From Nocardia brasiliensis NBRC 14402 (GTDB lineage Bacteria > Actinomycetota > Actinomycetes > Mycobacteriales > Mycobacteriaceae): 64,000 nt of DNA. Positions 6,962-17,600 of the stretch are shown piece by piece. Under the pieces are notes generated by a model. The model was not told the origin of the DNA. It searched no databases and saw nothing but the letters and a program-made list of their open reading frames with translations. The stretch's first letter is position 1. Each line of letters begins with the position of its first letter. The stretch is taken from contig NZ_BAFT02000083.1 in assembly GCF_000308475.2 (NCBI RefSeq), positions 1-64,000 on the forward strand, written 5' to 3'. A program made the translations under genes and the position numbers.

Positions 6962-9900
6962 GTGACGGATCTTCCGGCGGTGCACGGGCACGATGAATTC
7001 GCTTTGACCGGAGCGCAACTCGGGATCTGGAATGCCCAACGCCTCGACCCCGACACCCTCGGTTATCTGGTCGGTGAGGTGCTCGAGATCGCCGGACCGG
7101 AACCCATCGATCTGGACCTGCTGGACACTGCGATCCGCCGCACGATCGCCGAATCCGACACCATGCGTTTGCGTTTCCGCGACGGCGCGGACGGGCCGCG
7201 GCAGCGGATCACCGACGCCGCGGCACAGCTGCGCCCCACCGTGGATCTGCGCGGCGAGGCGGACCCGACCGCCGCCGCGCATCGCGCGGTCGAGGCGGAG
7301 CGGATTCGGGCCGCGCGGGCGTGCCGCGGGATGGTCGACCGGCAGCTGTTCAACTACACCTTGCTGCGCCTGTCGGACAACGAGGTGTGGTGCATCCAGC
7401 TCTACCACCACCTGATCATCGACGGGTACAGCGCAGCACTGGTTTCGCGCCGGGTGGCCGCCCACTACACCGCGCTGGTGCGCGGCACCACCGTCGCGCC
7501 GGTGCGCTGGGGTTCGATGACGACGTTGGTCGCCGAGGACGCGGCTTACCAGGCGGGACCGGAGTTCGAACAGGATCGCGCGTACTGGCGCGACCTGCTC
7601 ACCCCGCTGCCGTCGCTGGACGGGCGCGGCAGCCAACCGGACGGACCGGCGGAACACACGCATCAGGCGCGCGCCGTGCTCGATGCCGAGTTCATGGCCC
7701 GCGTCGGTGCGGTGGCCGAGGCGACCGGCACCACCTGGGCGGACGTATTGGTCGGCTGCTACGCGGGATTCGTGCATCGGCTGCTCGGCGAGACCGACGT
7801 GGTGATCGCGTTGCCGGTGATGGCTCGCGTCGGCCGCACCGCCTTGACCACACCGTCCATGGCGGTCAACGTGCTGCCGCTGCGGCTCGTGGTGTCCGGT
7901 CACGACGGGATCGGCACGCTGAGCAGGCGGGTCGCCGACGCCCTGCGCGGACTGCGGGCGCACCAGCGCTACCGCGGCGAGAACCTGGCTCGCGAGTTCG
8001 GCGCCGCGCAGACCGGCGCGCTGCTGCACGGGATCGGCATCAATCTCAAGGCTTTCGACGTCGCCCTCGATTTCGCCGGCGCCGTCGGCACGTTGCGAAA
8101 TGTGGCCGGCGGTCCGCCCGAGGATCTCGGGCTCACCGTCACCCCGCTGTCCGGCGGTCGGATCCAGCTGGGCTTCGAGGTCGACGCCCGCTCGGTCGAC
8201 GCGGAGACGGTGCAGCGGCGGATGGCCGGACTGGTCCGGTTGATCGGTGAACTCACCGACGGACAGGATCGGACGATCGGGCGGGTCGCGCCCTATCCGC
8301 AAGCGGACGCGGAGCGGATTCTCGCGGAGCGGGCGAGCGCGGCACTGCCCGGTACGCCGAACGACCTGTCCACGGCCTTCGATCGGATGGTCGCCGCGTA
8401 CCCGGAGCGCATCGTCCTGGTCGCGGGCGAAACCCGGCTCACCGCCGCCGATCTCGGCAGGCAGGTGCATCAGCTGGCGCGGTTCCTGCGCGGCAAGGGT
8501 GTCGGGCCCGACGACATCGTCGGACTCGCGCTACCCAGAACCGCCGAGATCGTGGTGGCGATGCTCGCCGTGCAGCATGCGGGCGCGGCGCATCTGGTGC
8601 TCGATCCCGAGCACCCGACCGAGCGGCTGCGCGATATCGTCGACGACGCCCGTCCGGTGCAGGTGCTCGCGGTGGACGCCTTGGCCGAGGTGCTGGCCGG
8701 TGACGCCCGGCCGGCCCCGATCCGCTTGTCGGACAGTGCCGTTCGTGCGTTGATCGACGGTGCGCCGGACGGCCCGCTGACGGCGGCGGAGCTGGCCGCG
8801 CCGCGCCACCCCGAACATCTTGCCTATGTGGTCTACACCTCGGGCTCCACCGGCCGTCCCAAGGGCGTGCTGGTCCGCTCGGGTGGCGCGGCGCATCTGC
8901 TGCACCACCATCGCTCGACCATCTACGCCGAGGCGGCGGATCGGGTGGGGGGCAGGCAGTTACACACCGCACACACCGCGTCCTTCGCGTTCGACGCCGC
9001 GCTCGATCAGTTGCTGTGGCTGCTGTGCGGGCATCGGGTGCACCTCTACGACGCCGAATTGCAGCGCGATGCCGCCGCACAGGTGGCCGCGTTCGCCGCC
9101 GACCGGATCGACGTGGTCGACACCACGCCGTCGATGGCCGCCGCGTTGATCGACAACGGCATGCTCGGCGCGCGACATCGCCCGCAGCTGTTGCTCTTCG
9201 GCGGCGAGGCGGCCTCGCCCGCGCTGTGGGAGACCATCGTCGCCTCCGGCGTGACCGCGCGAAACATGTACGGCCCCACCGAAGCCACCGTCGACGCGCT
9301 GAGTGCGTCGGTGTCCGGGTCCGTGCCGCACGTAGGCGGCCCGCTGGCCGGGACGAGCACCTATTTGCTCGACAGCGCATTGCAGCCCGTCCCGCACGGG
9401 GAGGTCGGCGAGTTGTACCTTGCCGGGCCGCAATTGGCGCGCGGATACCTCGGCCGCCAGGTCGTGACGGCCGAGCGGTTCGTCGCCGACCCGTTCGGCG
9501 CGCCCGGCGCGCGGATGTACCGCACCGGCGACCGCGCTCGGTGGCGCACCGGCCACGGCTACGAATTCCTGGGCCGCGGCGACAATCAGGTGAAGATCCG
9601 CGGCCACCGGGTCGAGCTGGGCGAGGTCGAGGCGATCCTCGGCGCGCTGCCCGGGGTGGCCGCCGCGGCGGCGGTGATCCGGAGCACCGCGGGCCTGGCT
9701 CAGCTGATCGGCTATCTCGTGCCCGCGTCGGGACAGCGGCTCGACGGGGCCGACGAATTGCGGCACCGGCTCGCGAAAACCGTTCCCGACCACCTGGTTC
9801 CGTCCGTGCTCGTGGTGCTGGACGCGCTGCCGACCACCGTGAACGGCAAGCTGGATCGCGCGGCCCTGCCCGCGCCGCAACTGGTTTCGAGTGGACGCGC

Positions 9901-11600
9901 GCCGCGCACCGATCGTGAGCGCGCCGTATGCGCGGTGGTCGCCGAGGTGCTCGGCCGCCCGGCGGTTAGTGTCGACGACGAGTTCTTCGGGCTCGGCGGC
10001 GACAGCATCACCGCGATCAGCGTCAGCAGCCGGCTGCGCGCGCACGGCCTGCTCGTCCAGCCGAAAGCGATACTGGCCCAGGGCGATCTGGGCACCATCG
10101 CCGCGACGGCCGACCGGCTCGCCGACGAGCCGAGCGCGGTGACCGACGACGAGCCGACCGGCACGGTCCCGCTGCCGCCGATCGTGCGCGCCTTGCTGGC
10201 CGCGAACCCGGACGAGGCGGCGATCGCCGGGTACGCACAGTGGACCGTGCTCACCCTGCACGAGACGCTGGATTTCGCGGATCTGCGGACCGGGGTGCAG
10301 GCCATGCTCGACCGGCACGACGCGCTGCGTGCCGTGCTGGACACGGAAACGACGCCGCCGACGCTCACCATCGGTGCGCCGGGCGCCGTCCAGGCCGCGG
10401 ATATTCTCAGCGAGCCGACTGTCGAGGACGTTTCCCGGATACCGGACCTGGCACAGGATCTCGCCGATCAGCTGAGCCCGCGCGACGGCCGCTGCCTGCG
10501 CGTCGCGCTGGCCCGGACCCCGGCGGGCACACCGGATCGGCTGATCCTGGTGGCCAATCACCTTGCCGTCGACGGTGTTTCCTGGCGGGTACTGCTGCCC
10601 GAGCTGCATGCCGCGTGCCGGGCCGCGCGCGAGGGGCGGTCCTTGCAGGTGGTGTCCAAGGGCAGTTCGTGGCGGCGGTACGCCACGATGCTGGCCGAGG
10701 CCGGAGCGGCCGGAACCTATGCCGCGGAAGCGGAACACTGGCGCGCGGCGCTCGGCCGCGTGGCGACGACCCCGCTGGGCGAACGGGCGCTGGATCCGCG
10801 CCGTGATCACGCGCGAAGCGCGGTGCGCAGCAGAACGCTAGCTGCTCCGGCGCTCACCGAGGCCCTGCTCACCACGCTGCCTGCGGCGTACCGGGCCGGT
10901 GCCGACGACGTCCTGCTCGCTGCCCTGCTGCTCGCGGTGAACTCGTGGCGGCACAGCCGCGGCGAGGCGTTGGAGACGGGCAGGCCGGTCACCGTCGAGG
11001 GCCACGGACGCGACCCCTTGGCGGCGGATACCGATTTCGCGGGGACCGTGGGCTGGTTCACCAGTGAGTACCCGGTCTGGGCGCCGGCCGACGGCATCGA
11101 TACCGCGGCCGGACTGGCCGAGGCCCTCGCCGGTGGTGCGGCGGCGGGCCGGTTGCTGCGCGCGGTGAAGGAGGCCAAGCGCGCCGTGCCCGGTGGCGGC
11201 GTCGGTTACGGCGTGCTGCGCCACCTGGATCCGCGGACCGCGCCCGATCTCGCGAGCACACCCGCACCCGAGCTGCTGCTGAACTACCTCGGCCGGTTCG
11301 CCGCCTCGCCCGGTACCGGTTGGCAACTGCCGGAAGAAGATCCGTTCGCGGTGTGCGAGCCCGCGGGTAAAGCGCTGTCGGAGGTGCTGGCGCTCAACGC
11401 GTTCGTGCACGAGCAGAACGCACCCAGGCTCGCCGTGGAATGGACGGCGGCGGGGGAGGTGCTGGGTGCGGCGACAGTGACCGCCCTGCAAGAGCATTGG
11501 GAACTCGCGCTGGAGGCGTTCGCCGCGCACGCGGTGCTGTTCGAGGGTGGGCTGACGCCGTCGGACTGCCCCGAGGTCCCGGCCACGCAGGACGGGATCG
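6962..11600 (+). other. NRPS module 1: C-A-T-E, predicted basic amino acid made D
   Basis: C1 spans about 6990-8280, A1 about 8365-9870 (YTSGSTGRPKG core near 8833), T1 at 9984-10010 and E about 10165-11560. The A1 specificity residues, aligned by eye to GrsA, read D-A-D-D-L-G-M-V-D-(K). Besides the invariant Asp235 there are acidic residues at positions 239, 278 and 331, which would suit Arg, Orn or another cationic side chain. The epimerase motifs are complete except that the first His of HHxxxDG is Asn; the catalytic second His is kept. Confidence 0.8.
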
Positions 11601-14600
11601 ACGAACTGGAAGCGCTGCACGGCCCGTTGGCGGCGCTGCTGCCGCTCTCGCCGTTGCAAGAGGGGCTGCTGTTCCACGCGATCCGCGACGGCGCGGCCGA
11701 CGTGTACACCTTGACCGCGCGGATCGACTTGACCGGGCCGCTCGACGAACAGCGGCTGGCGACGGCCTTCGACGCCGTACTCGCCCGGCATCCCAATCTC
11801 GGCGCCGCATTCCACTACACGGCGCTGGACCGGCCCGTGCAGGCCATTCCCCGGACGTTGCGCATGCCGTGGCGCTACGCCGACCTGTCCGCGCTGCCCG
11901 TGCGGGCCGCGATCGCCGCCGCGGACCGGCTCGAAACCGAAGCGGCCGCACATCGTTTCGTGGTCGATCGAGCGCCGCTGTTGCGCGCCTTACTGATTCA
12001 CCTGCCGGACGCGCAGCACCGGCTGGTGCTCAACGCGCACCATCTGCTCACCGACGGCTGGTCCACCCCGATCGTGCTGCGGGAGCTGCTCGCGCTCTAC
12101 CATCGCGCCGAACTGCCCGCCCCCGCCGCGTACCGCGACTACCTGGCGTGGATCGCCCAGCAGGACCGAGGCGCGGTGCGCGACGCGTGGGCGGCCAGGC
12201 TCGCGGGTCTGGCCGCGCCGAGCCTGCTGTCCACGACAGCGACCGGCGCACAAGACTTCCGGCAGGTGCCGGTCCCGCTCTCTGCAGCGCAGGCCGCTGC
12301 GCTCGTCGCACTGGGCCGGCGCCGCGGGTTGACGCTGAACACCCTGGTGCAGGGCACCTGGGCGGTCGTGTTGTCCGAACTCACCGAGCAGGCCGACGTC
12401 GTCTTCGGCGCGACCGTATCCGGTCGTCCGGCCGAACTGCCCGGCGTCGAAGCCATGGTCGGCTTGTTCACCAACACCATTCCGGTGCGGTGCACCCTCG
12501 CGCCGGAGCGGTCGCTGCTCGACCTGTTCGCCGAGCTGCAGGAAACACAGTTCGCCATGCAGGAATTCGAGCAGGCGAGCCTGGCCGAGATCGAGCGCGC
12601 CGCCGGGCTGGGCCAGCTGTTCAACACCCTCGTGGTGTTCGAGAACTTCCCGAACTCCGGTGCGCAACAGCCGGAATCGCACGAGCTGCGGATCGCGGGC
12701 TTCCACAATCACGGACTCACGCACTACCCGGTCACGCTGCTCGCCCCACCCGGCGAACGGCTGGAGCTGGTGGTCTACCACGACCGGTCCGCCGTCGCGG
12801 ACGTGACGGTGGGCCGGATCATCGAGCGGATCGCGCGGGTGTTGCGCACGGTGGTCGAGGCCGAGGACACGCGCGTGGGCGAACTGCTCGACATGACCGG
12901 CTGGGTGGCGCCGAGCCCGCCGGTGCGGACACCGGATCGTCCGCGGGTGATCGACAGTCCCGGAATCGCCGATGATGCGGTGCTGGCGGCGATCCGTGAG
13001 GGCGCGGCGGGAGTACTCGAGGTCGCCTCGATCGGTCCCGACGACGACTTCTTCGCGCTGGGCGGGCATTCGCTGACGGCCATGCGCCTGGTGGGCAGGC
13101 TGCGCAGGCTGGGCGTCCGGGTCGCGATCACCGATGTGTTCGACGCCCCGACGGCGCGTACCCTCGCGACGCGGGCGCAGATCGATCCGCGGCGCTTCGG
13201 GCAGCGCGCGGTCGCCGGGGCCAGTGAAGTGGCAACGCCCCCAACAGAGTTCACACCCGTGGTGCTCGACCGCATGGGCACCGGTGCGCCGTTGTCGCCC
13301 GCGCAGGAGCGCCTGTGGTTCCTGCACCGGCTGGAAGGACCGTCCACCACCTACGACGTGCCGGTGGTCGTCCGGCTGCGCGGTGCGCTCGACAACGACG
13401 CGCTCGCCGCCGCCTGGCGCGACGTGCTGGCGCGACACCCGGTGCTGCGCACCACCTATCCGCAGGACTCCGCCGGGTCCGCCACGCTGCACGTGCTCGC
13501 GGCCGCCGACGCGGCCGGACTGGACTGGCACGCGATCGGGACCGAGGGCCTCGACGTGGCCATCGCGGCATGCCTGACCCAGCCCGTGGACATCACCGCC
13601 GCGGCACCGGCGCGGGCCACGCTGCTCGAGATCGCGCCCGACGACCACGTGCTGGTCCTCGTGGTGCACCACATCGCCTTCGACGCCACCTCGCTGCGCC
13701 CTTTGTTCGACGACCTGGACACCGCGTATCGAGCGCGGGTGAAAGACGAAGCGCCCCAGTGGTCTCCGGCAGGCACGGACTATCGCGAGTACGCGGTGCG
13801 GGAGCGTCGCCGACAGCAGCAGGACGCCTATGCCGGGCAACTGGCGTACTGGCGCGACACCCTCGCGGGTCTGCCCGCCGAGCTGGAGCTGCCGTTCGAC
13901 CGGCCGCGCCCGGCGCGGGCCGCGTACCGCGGGCACACCGTGCTCCGGCCGCTGCCCGCCGGGCTGCGCGCGGCGATCACCGAACTGTGCGGCGCGTACG
14001 GTGTCAGTCCGCTGATGGTGTTGCAGGCGGCGGTGGCCACGACCTGGTCGGCCTTCGGCGCCGGGCGCGATATACCGCTGGGCAGCACGGTGTCGCATCG
14101 CGACAGCGTGCTGGACGACGACGCGGGCGAATTCGGGGACACCGTAGGGTATTTCGTCAACACGCTGGTCGTCCGCTGCGATCTGACCGGCCGTCCGAGT
14201 TTCGCGGAGCTGCTCGGTCGCGTGCGGGTCGCCGCGCTGGACGCGCTGGCGCACCAGGACGTGCCCTTCGAGCGGGTGGTCGACGCTGTGGCCCCGCCGC
14301 GTTCGCTGGCCCGGCATCCGCTCTTCCAGACCATGGTCGCCTACGAACCGGCGGCCCCGGCTCCGCAGCTCGGCGGCCTCGGGGTCGAGCCGGTACCCCC
14401 GGTCACCACCGCCGCGCGGTTCGACGCGGCGGTGTGGCTGGCCGATGTCGGCGCACCGGACGAGGCGAACCTGCGCCTGGTGGTCGACGCCGACCTGTTC
14501 GACCCCGCGACCGCGGACGCGCTCGTCGACGGCCTGATCGCCGTGCTCGAGCGGGTCGTGCCCGAGCCGACGGCAGGCATCTTCGAAACCACCCTGGCCG

Positions 14601-17600
14601 CACCCGATCCGGCGCGTGATCCGGCGCGGCGCTCGACCACGCCGCCCGGTGTGGCGGTGCGCTTCGCGGACCAGGTGCGTGCGACCCCCGACGCGATCGC
14701 GGTGGTCTGTGGCGCGGACTCCCTCACCTATGCCGAACTCGCCACGCGGACAGCGGATCTCGCCGCGCGGCTGCTGGCGGCGGGTGCGGGACCGGAGCAG
14801 GTGGTCGGCGTCGCGCTGGCCCGCTCGACGGATCTGGTCGCCGGACTGCTCGCCGTGCTGCGCCTGGGCGCCGCCTATCTGCCGCTCGACGTCGACTACC
14901 CGGCGGATCGCCTCGCGTACATGCTCGCGGACGCGGCCCCGGTGTGCGTGCTGACCAGTTCCGAGCTCGCCGATCGGCTGCCCGCGGGCGGGCCGCCCAC
15001 GGTGCTGACCGACGCTGTGGCACAACCGGATCCGGTGGCGCTGCCGCAGCCGCGGCCGGCGGACGAGCGCCTGGCCTACGTGATCCACACCTCCGGTTCG
15101 ACCGGAAAGCCCAAGGGCGTCATGGTGACCACGGCGAATCTCGCGGCGTTCGCCGAGTCCGTCGGCGGGGCGGGCTGGATCGGTCGTGGCGACCGGATCG
15201 TGGCGGTGACGACGGTGTCCTTCGATATCGCCGTGCTGGAGCTGCTGCTGCCGTTGACCGTCGGCGCGACCGTGGTGCTCGCCGATCGGGCCACCGTCCG
15301 GGATCCGGACGCGTTGCACGCCTTGATCGCCGACAGCGCCGCGACGCTCGTGCAGGCGACGCCCTCGCTCTGGCGTGTGCTGGTCGAACACGAGGACGCA
15401 CCGCGGCTGGCCGCGGTGCGCGCGCTGGTGGGTGGCGAGGCGTTGCCCGCGGATCTCGCAGTGGCGCTGGTCGCCACTTGCCGGTCGGTGCGGAATGTGT
15501 ACGGGCCCACCGAGGCGACCGTGTGGGCGACGGCGAGCGATCTGCACGACGGCGAGCAGGTCACTATCGGCGCACCGTGGACCGATGTGCACACCCGAGT
15601 GCTGGACGAGCATCTGCGCCCGGTGCCGCCGGGTGTGGCGGGCGAGCTGTATCTCGGTGGCGCGCAAGTGGTTCGCGGCTATCTCGGTAAGCCGGAACTG
15701 ACCGCCGCGCGCTTCGTGCCGGATCCAGATCTGCCCGGCCGCCGGTTGTACCGCACCGGTGATCTGGTCCGGCAGCGTGCCGGACAGCTGGAATACCTGC
15801 GCCGCAGCGACGACCAGGTGAAGGTGCGCGGCTTCCGGATCGAGCTGGGCGACGTCGAGTCCGCGCTGCGGACGGTCGCCGGGGTCGCCAGGGCGGCGGC
15901 CACGGTCCGCGCGGACAGCGCAGGCACCGGCAGGCTCTTCGGCTACGTCGTCGCGTTGCCGGGCGGCACGCTGGACCCGGCGGCGGTCCGCGCCGCCGTC
16001 GCGGGCATTCTCCCCGAATACATGGTGCCGCAGGCGATCGCGGTGCTGGACGCGTTGCCGTTGACGCTCAACGGCAAGGTGGACCGGGCCGCGCTGCCCG
16101 AGCCGACCCGGACCGATACCGCGCGTCGCGCGCCGAGCACCGCCGCCGAGCGGACGCTGTGCGCGCTGGCGGGCGAGGTGCTCGGCATCGCCGCGCCGGG
16201 CCCGGACGACGCCTTCTTCGCGCTCGGCGGCGACAGCATCTCCTCGGTGCGGCTGGTGACCGGGGCACGGCGGCACGGCTTGGTGCTCAGCGTCGCGGAC
16301 GTGTTCGAACACCCGACCCTGGGCGAGCTGGCCGCGGCCGCGGCACCGGCGGACACCGCGGCCGCGCCCGTCGCCGCGGCGGACCTCGTCACGGTGGACG
16401 GCGACCAGCGCGCCCGCCTGGACGCGCTGTGCCCGGCGTGGCAGGAAGTGCTGCCGCTGGGTCCGTTGCAGGAGGGCATGTACTTCCAGTCCGTGGTCGA
16501 TCGGGCCGCGGGTTCGGACGCGTACCACATGCAGGTGAGCTTCGTGTTCGAGGCCGCCCGGCCCGCCCGTGCCGACCTGTTGCGCCGCGCCCTCGATGCG
16601 GTGCTGCGCAGGCACGCCAACCTGCGGGCCGGTTTCACCCACGCGGGCTTCGGCGCACCGGTGCAGTTCATTCCGGGTACGTGGGAAACACCGTGCCGGG
16701 AAGTCGATCTGAGCCCGACCGACGACGCCGCGGCCGCCGTGGCGGCGCTGGCGGACGCGGAATACCGCACGCCTTTCGATTTCGGCGCACCGCCGCTGAT
16801 CCGACTGGTGCTGGTGCGTTTGCCGGACGGCACCAGCCGTGCCGTCTTCACGCTGCATCACCTGCTGATCGACGGCTGGTCGCTGGCCCTGCTGTTCACC
16901 GAACTGTTCACCCTCTACGAGCGGGCCGAAACAGCCACCGCCGCAGACCTGGACGCGGCGCTCGAACCTGCCGCCGATTTCCGCGACCAGCTGCGCTGGC
17001 TGGCCGGTCTGGATCACGGCGCCTCGGAAAAGGCTTGGCACGCATACCTTTCCGACCTGCGGCAGCCGACCCTCGTCGGCACCGGGGCCACGGACCGGTC
17101 ACCGCTGCCGGGCCGGTCCCGGATCGAACTGAGCGCGGCGACCTCCGCGGCGCTGCGCGCGCTGGCCGGGCACGGCCAGGTCACCCTGTCCACGGTGGTG
17201 TCCACCGCGTGGGGACTGGCGTTGCGCGCGAGCACCGGGCTCGACGATGTGGTGTTCGGATCGACGGTCTCCGCGCGCTCGCCCGAGGTGCCGGGTGCGG
17301 AACGGATGATCGGGTTGGTGCTCAACACCATTCCGGTGCGCGTCCAGGTGCGCCCGGGGGAGTCGTTGCTGGAACTGTTGCGCCGGATGCTGCGCGAGCA
17401 AGGTGGTCTCGTCGCGCATCAGCAGCTCGGCTTGGGCCGCATCCAGCGCGCGGCCGGGTACCCGACGCTGTTCGACACGCTCTACGTCTTCCGCAACCTG
17501 CCGCGCGACGAGAGCGGCGCCGCAGACGTTTTCGCGCGCACCGGCGTGGTCGGGCGCGAAGCGGTGGACAGCACGCACTACGCCCTCACCCTCGATGTCG

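Noticed and set aside
11990..17041. Antisense open frame of about 1680 codons on the minus strand inside the NRPS
   Set aside because: The NRPS domains on the plus strand are complete and continuous; the antisense reading is an Arg/Gly/His-rich mirror of their codon bias.
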